From Candidatus Gastranaerophilales bacterium (lineage in GTDB: Bacteria; Cyanobacteriota; Vampirovibrionia; Gastranaerophilales; Gastranaerophilaceae), in the NCBI GenBank assembly GCA_905235825.1, contig CAJONH010000170.1:1-8119 (forward strand): a stretch of DNA of 8,119 nt, written 5' to 3'. The notes under the pieces are model-generated. The model was not told the origin of the DNA and did not search any database. It saw only the letters and a list, made by a program, of their open reading frames with translations. Of this stretch, positions 1 through 5,978 are shown in pieces. The position numbers were made by a program, and so were the translations under genes. Every line of letters begins with the position of its first letter. The first letter of the stretch is position 1.

Positions 1-352
1 AATTTAATGACGGGATTATCTGCAAAACAGGTTTTAAGTAATATTCACCAATCTTTTCAGCAACATAATCTCTTACTGCAACTTTATTCGTACATTTTCT
101 CATTAAATCAGTTATACCGTATAGTTTTATCCATTGTATTTTCTGATTAAATGTTTTACATCTTTTCTTATCAATAATCCACGATTTATTTTTAAAATCA
201 TACTTCAACGGCAGTTTCTCTCCCGTATTCATATAAAACAGCTTTGCTAAATACTTTGGATATTCGCTTTCATCTAAATCTTTGAGAAAGTAATAGTCCC
301 ACAGCAGTTCACCTATTCCGTCTTGAAATAAATTTTTAAATATGTTTTTCAT
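1..352 (-). CDS. TupA-like ATP-grasp family protein (N-terminal part, cut by window edge)
   Basis: The first 117 residues are visible; the C-terminal part, which would hold the ATP-grasp catalytic core, lies beyond base 1. I translated this frame by hand. Residues 66-110 (KTFNQKIQWIKLY, then NKVAVRDYVAEKIGEYYLKPVL) match the hallmark start of the TupA-like ATP-grasp family (typically TFNEKIQWLKLY ... DKYAVREYVKEKIGEEYLIP). Family members are often labelled glycosyltransferases and sit in capsule, teichuronopeptide or other surface-polysaccharide clusters; TupA itself is thought to ligate amino acids onto a polysaccharide. The substrate here is unknown. The start is ATG at 352, with AAGG at 361-364 eight bases upstream. 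The frame stays open further upstream but offers no ATG, GTG or TTG before an in-frame TGA near 484. Family assignment is fairly sure; role is inferred. Confidence 0.85.
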   Translation of the reverse strand, partial: MKNIFKNLFQDGIGELLWDYYFLKDLDESEYPKYLAKLFYMNTGEKLPLKYDFKNKSWIIDKKRCKTFNQKIQWIKLYGITDLMRKCTNKVAVRDYVAEKIGEYYLKPVLQIIPSLN

Positions 353-364
353 TGTATTTACCTT

Positions 365-390
365 AAAAAAAGACGGGCATAATACCCATC
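365..390 (-). terminator. Intrinsic terminator / attenuator in the ATP-grasp gene leader
   Basis: Read on the minus strand, an 8-bp stem GATGGGTA / TGCCCGTC (two G-U pairs) closes a TTA loop and is followed at once by seven T residues (371-365). The T run ends directly at the AAGG ribosome binding site of the ATP-grasp gene. On the plus strand the G-U pairs become C-A mismatches and no T run follows, so it is oriented for minus-strand transcription. No minus-strand gene ends just upstream, so premature termination within the leader is the likely role. Confidence 0.6.
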
Positions 391-421
391 GTTTTGAAAT
401 TGCTATACCGGCTATGCCGTC
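372..421 (-). promoter_or_regulatory. Possible terminator/antiterminator switch in the ATP-grasp leader
   Basis: On the minus strand GACGGCATA (421-413) can pair with TATGCCCGTC (381-372) over nine base pairs with one bulged C. The second segment is the 3' arm of the terminator hairpin, so the two structures exclude each other. This is the geometry of an attenuator or riboswitch expression platform. I could not match the segment to a known riboswitch class. It could also be a chance or relic inverted repeat. Confidence 0.35.
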
Positions 422-474
422 AACAATTCCTATGCTACGTATAATATAGTTTTTTACTGAAATTTTTATAGCTA

Positions 475-493
475 TACTATATCATATATAGTA
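475..493. promoter_or_regulatory. 19-bp perfect palindrome, candidate operator
   Basis: TACTATATCATATATAGTA has two 8-base arms that are exact reverse complements around a 3-base centre. It sits between the divergent ATP-grasp and XRE genes. It covers the -10 box of the minus-strand promoter and lies where the -35 of the plus-strand promoter would be. The adjacent gene encodes an XRE-type DNA-binding protein, so it is a natural candidate operator for that regulator. AT-richness raises the chance of coincidence. Confidence 0.45.
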
Positions 494-505
494 GTTATTT
501 GTCTA
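476..505 (-). promoter_or_regulatory. Candidate promoter of the ATP-grasp gene
   Basis: On the minus strand TAGACA (505-500) is followed after 18 bases by TATAGT (481-476). Each hexamer has five of six matches to the sigma-70 consensus. The predicted RNA would start near 469 and carry a leader of about 117 bases containing the terminator hairpin. The -10 box lies inside the palindrome at 475-493. Confidence 0.45.
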
Positions 506-511
506 TATAAT
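506..511 (+). promoter_or_regulatory. Candidate -10 box of the XRE regulator gene
   Basis: An exact TATAAT lies 39 bases before the XRE start codon. No good -35 hexamer is found 16-18 bases upstream; that position falls in the palindrome at 475-493. A second weaker TATAAA lies at 525-530. Confidence 0.35.
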
Positions 512-550
512 TAGTTTTATTTTTTATAAAAATAAGTAACAATTATTAAC

Positions 551-862
551 ATGAGTTACCAAAAACAAATAACAAACGGAATAAAAAGACTTAGAGAAAA
601 AAGTAAATTAACGCAGGAAGAATTTGCAGGTAAAATAAGTATGAGTGTTCAAGGATACAGAAATATTGAACACAATAAATATTTACCTACAGGTGAAACA
701 ATTGATAAAATTTGTGAAGTATTTAACACATCGCCGATTGAACTTTTACTTCCCGATAAACAAGAAAATTTGTCAGATATACAACAAATAATAAATTTAA
801 AACTTCAAAACTGCCAGCTTGAAAAACTTATTAGAATTAATTCTATGATTGATTTAATGTAA
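551..862 (+). CDS. Small XRE-family (HTH_3) transcriptional regulator
   Basis: This 103-residue protein has a Cro/CI-type helix-turn-helix in about residues 8-65. The pattern is IKRLREKSKLTQEEFAGKI, then SVQGYRNIEHNKYLPTGETI, then LDKICEVF-like helix and NTSPIELL. The conserved LTQEEFA, IE..K..P and L..IC..F positions are all present. The remaining tail (about 70-103) is polar and probably helical, and may serve dimerisation; there is no sensor or peptidase domain. Small stand-alone XRE proteins of this kind are often autorepressors, which fits the palindrome about 60 bases upstream. The ribosome binding site is poor: upstream of ATG 551 there is only AT-rich sequence. It is divergent from the ATP-grasp gene and convergent with cysK. 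Family is sure; target genes are not known. Confidence 0.9.
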   Translation: MSYQKQITNGIKRLREKSKLTQEEFAGKISMSVQGYRNIEHNKYLPTGETIDKICEVFNTSPIELLLPDKQENLSDIQQIINLKLQNCQLEKLIRINSMIDLM

Positions 863-904
863 GCAATAGTCAGTATAAAATTACAAAATTCACACAAATT
901 TAAA

Positions 905-1060
905 AAACTGTCCAAAAAAGTCTAATTTTTGACAAATAAGGGATTCTTCACCCTAAAATGTCGTCGGTTCAGAATGGCTGCTGTAATTAAATTTTAGACA
1001 ATACTTCATCCTGAGGCTGCAAGCTGAAGAATCTCAAAAATCAGACTTTTTAGACAGCTT
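905..1060. mobile_element. MITE-like inverted-repeat element
   Basis: The ends are imperfect inverted repeats of about 28 bp. The left arm begins AAACTGTCCAAAAAAGTC and continues with TAATTTTTGA (905-932). The right arm read in reverse begins AAGCTGTCTAAAAAGTC and continues with TGATTTTTGA (1060-1034). A second inner inverted pair, GATTCTTCA (942-950) and TGAAGAATC (1025-1033), extends the symmetry. The inside carries GATTCTTC ... TTCAGAATG and CTTCATCCTGAGG, which resemble a type of short intergenic repeat seen in many bacterial genomes. No open frame fits inside and no clear target duplication is visible. RNA from either strand would fold into a long hairpin, so it may also separate the convergent XRE and cysK transcripts. 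Confidence 0.6.
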
Positions 1061-1073
1061 CTTAAGTTAAAAA

Positions 1074-2006
1074 TTACTGATCCGAAAACATAGGTGTTGA
1101 TAAATATCTTTCACCCGTATCAGGGAGAAGTGCAACAATTGTTTTACCTTTATTTTCAGGTCTTTTTGCAAGTTCTATTGAAGCATAAATTGCTGCTCCC
1201 GATGAAATTCCGACGAGAATACCTTCCTGTCTTGCAATATTTTTACCTGAATTCATCGCATCATCATTTTCTACGGGAATAATCTCATCATATATTTTAG
1301 TATTTAAAGTATCTGGAATAAACCCTGCACCAATACCTTGAATTTTATGCGAACCGGATACTCCTTTTGAAAGAACGGGAGATGAAGCAGGTTCTACTGC
1401 AACAACCTTAATTTGAGGATTTTGGGATTTTAAATATTCTCCTGTTCCCGAAATTGTTCCGCCTGTACCTACACCTGCAACAAATATATCAATAACACCA
1501 TCCGTATCTTCCCAAATTTCAACACCTGTTGTTTTTTTATGCATTGCCGGATTTGCAGGATTTACAAATTGTCCCGGAATAAAGCTGTCAGGTGTATTTT
1601 TTGCCAATTCATCAGCTTTTTCAATTGCACCTTTCATACCTTTTGAACCTTCGGTTAAAACAATTTCGGCACCGTAAGCCTTTAACAAATTTCGTCTTTC
1701 TATACTCATTGTTTCAGGCATTGTTAAAATTATTTTATATCCTTTAGCAGCTGCAATAGAAGCAAGACCTATTCCCGTATTTCCGCTTGTCGGCTCAATT
1801 ATAACCGAACCTTTTTTTAAAAGTCCTTTTTCTTCCGCATCTTCTATCATTGCCTTGGCAATTCTATCTTTCACACTGCCTGCAGGATTGAAATATTCAA
1901 GTTTTACCAAAATCTTTGCTTCAAGATTTAAAATTTTTTCTGTATTTGTTAATTCAAGTAATGGTGTTTTACCTATTAAATCGGTTATATTTTTATAAAT
2001 TTTCAT
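1074..2006 (-). CDS. cysK: Cysteine synthase (O-acetylserine sulfhydrylase)
   Basis: This 310-residue PLP enzyme makes L-cysteine from O-acetylserine and sulfide, the last step of cysteine synthesis, in the cytosol. The length is normal for the family. Visible hallmarks are the PLP lysine K46 in NPAGSVKDR, the substrate loop EPTSGNTGIG (71-80), the phosphate-binding GTGGTISG (180-187), GISSGAA (267-272) and the C-terminal LLPDTGERYLST (293-304). An ATG five codons upstream (2021) is in frame, but it overlaps the AAAGGA ribosome binding site of the 2006 ATG, so MKIYKN is taken as the true N-terminus. No serine acetyltransferase (cysE) or sulfate-assimilation gene is in the window. The leader is long and structured. 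Cystathionine beta-synthase-like enzymes share the fold, but there is no CBS domain and the motifs are those of CysK/CysM, so confidence is high. Confidence 0.96.
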   Translation of the reverse strand: MKIYKNITDLIGKTPLLELTNTEKILNLEAKILVKLEYFNPAGSVKDRIAKAMIEDAEEKGLLKKGSVIIEPTSGNTGIGLASIAAAKGYKIILTMPETMSIERRNLLKAYGAEIVLTEGSKGMKGAIEKADELAKNTPDSFIPGQFVNPANPAMHKKTTGVEIWEDTDGVIDIFVAGVGTGGTISGTGEYLKSQNPQIKVVAVEPASSPVLSKGVSGSHKIQGIGAGFIPDTLNTKIYDEIIPVENDDAMNSGKNIARQEGILVGISSGAAIYASIELAKRPENKGKTIVALLPDTGERYLSTPMFSDQ

Positions 2007-2012
2007 ATTAAA

Positions 2013-2018
2013 TCCTTT
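2013..2018 (-). promoter_or_regulatory. Ribosome binding site deciding the cysK start
   Basis: AAAGGA on the minus strand lies six bases before the ATG at 2006. The alternative ATG at 2021 immediately precedes and overlaps this motif and has no such site of its own. Confidence 0.75.
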
Positions 2019-2055
2019 CATTTTTAATAACCTGCAATATATCTAATCCGGTTTC

Positions 2056-2083
2056 GCACTCTGCCTGCAAAGTGCTCACTTGC
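2056..2083 (-). promoter_or_regulatory. Structured cysK leader with two competing hairpins
   Basis: On the minus strand GCACTTT / AGAGTGC (2075-2056) forms a 7-bp stem around a 6-base loop. The first arm can instead pair with the preceding GCAAGT (2083-2078) around GAGC, with one bulge. Three segments with a shared middle strand suggest a conformational switch in the cysK 5' UTR, about 50 bases before the start codon. No T run follows, so any control would be at translation or through a protein. I recognise no known riboswitch class here. Confidence 0.35.
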
Positions 2084-2173
2084 TAACACAACATCAGCAA
2101 CATCGAAAAACATCAAAATGATAAGAATTAAAGTTATTTATGAAAATCATATATCGTCCAATTAACACACATT

Positions 2174-2201
2174 ATTTTACAAAAAAACAGTAAAATTGCA
2201 A
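2174..2201 (-). promoter_or_regulatory. Candidate cysK promoter
   Basis: On the minus strand TTGCAA (2201-2196) is followed after 16 bases by TAAAAT (2179-2174). The predicted RNA would start near 2167, giving a leader of about 160 bases that includes the hairpins at 2056-2083. Such AT-rich sequence yields chance matches, so confidence is modest. Confidence 0.35.
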
Positions 2202-2309
2202 ATATTTAAAATATTTTAATTGTTAAAATTTGTTAACAATTTTGCCCGTTATAAAACAATATGTAATAATAATATTAAATTAATAGTCTAACCATTCCTT
2301 TCTTGACTT

Positions 2310-2336
2310 ATGCGGCCTAGGTCGCATTTTATTTTG
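2310..2336 (+). terminator. GC-rich palindrome followed by T-rich tract (possible plus-strand terminator)
   Basis: ATGCGGCCTAGGTCGCAT is an 18-base palindrome with one non-matching pair, which is a G-U pair in plus-strand RNA. It is followed by TTTTATTTT. This has the form of an intrinsic terminator for plus-strand transcription, although no plus-strand gene ends nearby; it might stop antisense RNA. On the minus strand the same pair is A-C and no T tract follows, so it is a poor terminator for the ABC ATPase gene. Confidence 0.3.
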
Positions 2337-2361
2337 CCTTTTTTACCATAAATTTAACATT

Positions 2362-3321
2362 TTACTCATACAAAAAGCATCTTACAAAGTGGGCAGGGGA
2401 AATTTCCTTGAGATTAGGCATGCTGACCTTGCATTTTTCATTTACATAAGGACATCGGGTATGAAATTTACAGCCTTTCGGCAGATTATTCGGAGAAGGT
2501 AAATCTCCATTTAAAATAATCTTTTTAGATTTTTCTTTTTGGGATATAACAGGAACAGCATCCAATAATGCTTGAGAATAGGGATGTTTGTGATTATTGA
2601 AAAATTCATCTTTTAACGCTGTTTCAACAATTTCACCTAAATACATAACGGCAACACGGTCACTTATATATTTTATAATGCTTAAATCGTGTGATATAAA
2701 AAGCATTGTAAGATTTAAGTGTTTTTTTAAATTAATTAAAAGATTTACAATTTGTGCTTGAATACTTACGTCAAGAGCACTAACAGGTTCATCCGCAACA
2801 ATAAATTTAGGATTTAAAATGATTGCACGTGCAATTGCAATTCGTTGACGCTGACCTCCCGAAAATTCATGCGGATATCTGTCAAGCACTTCATCCTGCA
2901 TTCCTGTTAAATTTATAATTCTTTTTATTTTTTCATCTACATTATCTTTTATTCCATGAATAATGAATGGCTCTTTTAATATCTCACGGATTTTCATTCT
3001 TGGATTTAAACTCATATAGGGGTTTTGAAAAATTAATTGAGCATCATGACGGAACTCTTTAAGCTGTTTTTTATTCTTTTTCAGGATATTTTCACTTTCA
3101 TAAAAAATTTCGCCTGATGTCGGTGTAATTAGTTTCAATATACAGCTGCCTAATGTTGATTTTCCGCTTCCTGATTCTCCTACCAGTCCTAAAATCTCAT
3201 TTTTATATATATCCAAATTTACATTATTTAAAGCATAAACGTATCCTGTTATATTACCTATTAATCCGTCCGTAACAGGATAGTACATATTTAAATTTTT
3301 TATTTCAAATAATTCATTCAT
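2362..3321 (-). CDS. Oligopeptide/dipeptide ABC transporter ATP-binding protein (OppF/DppF type)
   Basis: This cytosolic ATPase would power import of peptides or a related solute (nickel, sugars) by a permease complex. In the 319-residue form starting MNELFEIKNL, Walker A is GESGSGKST (48-56), the Q-loop is Q99, the signature is SGGQRQR (154-160), Walker B ends in DEP (177-179) and the switch histidine is H211. The C-terminal oligo_HPY extension contains HPYSQALLDAVP and four cysteines (C284, C290, C297, C315) in the pattern GCKFHTRCPY ... C ... C. The LNMYYPV and GLVGESGSGKST features place it with OppF/DppF rather than OppD. An ATG at 3366 would add 15 residues; neither start has a clear ribosome binding site, and 3321 is preferred because it fits the family N-terminus. 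A TATAAT (3334-3329) close to it might give a nearly leaderless RNA. No permease, binding protein or partner ATPase is adjacent. Confidence 0.92.
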   Translation of the reverse strand: MNELFEIKNLNMYYPVTDGLIGNITGYVYALNNVNLDIYKNEILGLVGESGSGKSTLGSCILKLITPTSGEIFYESENILKKNKKQLKEFRHDAQLIFQNPYMSLNPRMKIREILKEPFIIHGIKDNVDEKIKRIINLTGMQDEVLDRYPHEFSGGQRQRIAIARAIILNPKFIVADEPVSALDVSIQAQIVNLLINLKKHLNLTMLFISHDLSIIKYISDRVAVMYLGEIVETALKDEFFNNHKHPYSQALLDAVPVISQKEKSKKIILNGDLPSPNNLPKGCKFHTRCPYVNEKCKVSMPNLKEISPAHFVRCFLYE

Positions 3322-3434
3322 AGCATTAATTATACAATATTTTATCCTATTTTTAATCCCCAACATTCTTTTTCAAAGAATTAGCCGTTTTATGGAGATT
3401 AAAAATATTTTGCTTCAAAGAATTTATTACACAA

Positions 3435-5954
3435 TCAATTTGTAATCTTAATTTTAGGAGAAGTTAATTTTAATATAGAAGATTTATAAAAATCAGTATT
3501 AATATTTAAATATTCCCCGAGTATTAAAAGTGAAAATAAAAATTCACGTACTTCTTCAAGATTATCATTTGATTTTAAAACGGAATCCAAAAGCTGTGTA
3601 AACTGCATATAAATTTTGTTAAAATAAAGGTTTTGTGCCTCTGCTATATTGATATTAAGCTGTAATTTAGATGCATATTCAAATAATTTAAGAATTTTAT
3701 TCAGCCTGCTAATTTCAAAATTTTTAACAAAATTATATATCAATTTTAAAATTTCTTCCGAAAAAACTTTATTTGTCGGTTCTTTATTTATTTCTATTTT
3801 GAATGAAACTGCTTCTTCATTTATTTCAATTGCACGCTGAATTATATTTTCATCATATATACTTGTTGAATTTTTAAACAGTTCATTAAAATCCTGAGAA
3901 AGCGTGTATATTGCAGCAGGTTTATAAGCGGAAGGTATTTCAATTCCGAGATTAATAAGCTGTTTAATAAAGCTCTTTCCTTCGTTATATACAACTCTGT
4001 AGTTATTTTCAAACTTATTAAATTTATCGTGCAGAGAATTTAAAAGAATATTGCTTCTGTCTTCAATTAATAAATCTTTTAACGTAAAGTATTCATTCCC
4101 GAATACATTATCAAGCATTCTTATTATTTCTGTAGCAGGCTGATTAACATAAGTATCAATTAATTTAGCTGATAACTCCGAAATATTTTCACTTTCATCA
4201 TAAGGTTTAATTGAACAGTGGAAATCACCTTCCGCAAATTGAAGCGAAGCGAAACAAAAATCGGATTTTTCAAGAGTTATTGACGATTGTACTTCTATTC
4301 TTCCTGTGCGAAATGACGTTGAACCTTTTGAAGCATGTCTGTAATAGTGTTTTTTGATATTGTAACAATATAGTTTTGATTTATCTTCATAGTGATTATA
4401 TGTTGAGGAAATAGCCCAGAGTGCCGCAATTTGTTTTATTGAAACAGAAGCAGGTTTTACAAATTTTTCATATACATCTTTACCGGTGCCAAAACCTCTT
4501 ATATTGCTTTGAGCTTTTGCCAAAATCTTTTTAAAATCAGCTTCAATATCTTTATCAGAAAATGTTTGAGCTAATTGCATTGCACGGAGTGCATACTTCA
4601 TAATTTGAGTCGTTTCAATTCCTGAAATTTCAGAGAAAAACCAACCGCAGCTTGTATACATTAAAAGCGTTTGACGCTGCATTTCCATTAATTTTAATGC
4701 TTTAACCGTTTCTGCCGTATCGAGTTTATATTTTTGATGTTTGTTAAAAAATGCTTTTATTGAAGTCTTGCTTCTGTCTAAAATAACATCTATATAATCA
4801 TTTCTTGCATACCAGATATCCTTAAAATACACGGAAGCATGTTTCTCAAAAATTTTAATGAGTTCATCTCGAACATAATCAAGAGCTTCTCTCAATGGTT
4901 TTCTCCATTTTTGATTCCAGCCGTATCCTCCGCCGGTTGAACATCCGCAATCATCACACCATCTGCCTACTCCGTGCGAACAGCTCCACGAAGAAACATT
5001 TTTAATATCAGCTTCCCATTTTGGAGGTTCGGATGCCAAATAATTAGCATAGTTTGTTATTATAAAGCCTTCATCTTTTGCTCTGATTTTTAATACATAA
5101 GCAAGTGCCATATCTCCGAATTTTGTATGATGTCCGTAGCTTTCTCCGTCTGTTGCAATATTTACAAGCTGATTATAATCTCTAAAATCACTTATACCTT
5201 CTTTTAATCTTGAAATAAATTTATTTCCGTCGGTCAAAAGTTCGTCAAAAGCTACAGATTTAGAAATAGCACCATCATAAAAGAATAAATCTATATATTT
5301 TGAACGATCTGATTTCAGATAATACCTGTAGGCTCTTGCAGGGTCAATATTTCCCCAGCTGACATCAATCCATCTATTTTCGTTCATAGGACGGATACTT
5401 TTTGCCTGATATGGAGATAAAACGGTAAATTTTATACCGCAATCAACCAGAGCTTCCAATGTTTCGTTATCACAGGCAGTTTCAGCAAGCCACATGCCTT
5501 CGGGCTTTCTTCCGAATCGATGTTGAAAATCTTTTATTCCCCATAAAATTTGAGTATATTTATCATTTTTATTTGCAAGCGGCAATATAATATGATTGTA
5601 TACTTGTGCCATTGCATTACCATGTCCGTTATTTAAAGCGATACTGTCAATATCGGCTTGAATTATACGCTGATATGAATTTGGCGAATATTTTTCCATC
5701 CATGAAAGAAGTGTAGGCCCGAAATTAAAACTTATATATGAATAGTTATTAACAATATCCATAATTCTGTTTTCGTTAGTAACTATTTTAGCAACAGAAT
5801 TTGGAGTATAACATTCGGCTGCTATACGTTCATTCCAATCATGATAAGGCAAGGCACTATCCTGTGCTTCAATTGCTTCCAGCCACGGATTTTCTCTCGG
5901 CGGTTGATAAAAATGCCCATGAACGGTTAAATAAACTTTTTTATTATCCTTCAC
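3435..5954 (-). CDS. Glycoside hydrolase family 57 protein with DUF3536 C-terminal domain
   Basis: This 839-residue protein has a GH57 (beta/alpha)7-barrel-type catalytic region in about residues 5-350 and a helical DUF3536 region after it. GH57 enzymes act on alpha-glucans (amylases, 4-alpha-glucanotransferases, branching enzymes). Motifs seen are HGHFYQPPREN (12-22), NGHGNAMAQ (109-117), GMWLAETA (153-160) with E158 as the probable nucleophile, and ATDGESYGHH (267-276) with D269 as the probable acid/base. A Cys-rich stretch (C324, C332, C335, C337, ending GCSTGGG) follows the barrel. No signal peptide is seen, so it is probably cytosolic, perhaps acting on glycogen. It begins with GTG at 5954, supported by GGGAG six bases upstream. 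It lies 24 bases after the secreted OB-fold-like gene and is likely co-transcribed with it. The family is sure; the actual reaction is unproven for DUF3536 members. Confidence 0.93.
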   Translation of the reverse strand: MKDNKKVYLTVHGHFYQPPRENPWLEAIEAQDSALPYHDWNERIAAECYTPNSVAKIVTNENRIMDIVNNYSYISFNFGPTLLSWMEKYSPNSYQRIIQADIDSIALNNGHGNAMAQVYNHIILPLANKNDKYTQILWGIKDFQHRFGRKPEGMWLAETACDNETLEALVDCGIKFTVLSPYQAKSIRPMNENRWIDVSWGNIDPARAYRYYLKSDRSKYIDLFFYDGAISKSVAFDELLTDGNKFISRLKEGISDFRDYNQLVNIATDGESYGHHTKFGDMALAYVLKIRAKDEGFIITNYANYLASEPPKWEADIKNVSSWSCSHGVGRWCDDCGCSTGGGYGWNQKWRKPLREALDYVRDELIKIFEKHASVYFKDIWYARNDYIDVILDRSKTSIKAFFNKHQKYKLDTAETVKALKLMEMQRQTLLMYTSCGWFFSEISGIETTQIMKYALRAMQLAQTFSDKDIEADFKKILAKAQSNIRGFGTGKDVYEKFVKPASVSIKQIAALWAISSTYNHYEDKSKLYCYNIKKHYYRHASKGSTSFRTGRIEVQSSITLEKSDFCFASLQFAEGDFHCSIKPYDESENISELSAKLIDTYVNQPATEIIRMLDNVFGNEYFTLKDLLIEDRSNILLNSLHDKFNKFENNYRVVYNEGKSFIKQLINLGIEIPSAYKPAAIYTLSQDFNELFKNSTSIYDENIIQRAIEINEEAVSFKIEINKEPTNKVFSEEILKLIYNFVKNFEISRLNKILKLFEYASKLQLNINIAEAQNLYFNKIYMQFTQLLDSVLKSNDNLEEVREFLFSLLILGEYLNINTDFYKSSILKLTSPKIKITN

Positions 5955-5960
5955 AACTTA

Positions 5961-5965
5961 CTCCC
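5961..5965 (-). promoter_or_regulatory. Ribosome binding site supporting the GTG start of the GH57 gene
   Basis: GGGAG on the minus strand lies six bases before GTG at 5954. No ATG is present near this N-terminus, and the HGHFYQPP motif follows within 12 residues as usual for the family, so GTG is the start. Confidence 0.75.
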
Positions 5966-5978
5966 GATTGATTATAAA

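Larger units (their letters stand above)
2007..2361. other. Gene-free stretch between the ABC ATPase gene and cysK
   Basis: These 355 bases hold no recognisable gene. The cysK-proximal part (about 2024-2113) is richer in GC than its surroundings and contains strong hairpins; it also happens to be an open minus-strand frame of 29 codons without a ribosome binding site. The middle is very AT-rich, with a probable cysK promoter (2174-2201) and a TTGTTAACAA palindrome (2230-2239). The distal part holds a GC-rich palindrome (2310-2327) that also starts a 15-codon open frame. Confidence 0.6.

Noticed and set aside
353..480. In-frame extension of the ATP-grasp gene upstream of 352 (reading ...IGIVDGIAGIAISKRW...)
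   Set aside because: The frame is open but has no ATG, GTG or TTG, and ATG 352 has a well-placed AAGG. The sequence is better explained as a structured leader.
905..1060. CRISPR repeat or insertion sequence with transposase
   Set aside because: There is only one inverted pair with no regularly spaced direct repeats, and no transposase frame inside the element.
1094..1282. Plus-strand open frame of 62 codons
   Set aside because: It lies entirely within cysK on the opposite strand, and the cysK frame carries all the family motifs.
3649..3840. Plus-strand open frame of 63 codons
   Set aside because: It is antisense to the C-terminal part of the GH57-DUF3536 gene and has no ribosome binding site or recognisable features.
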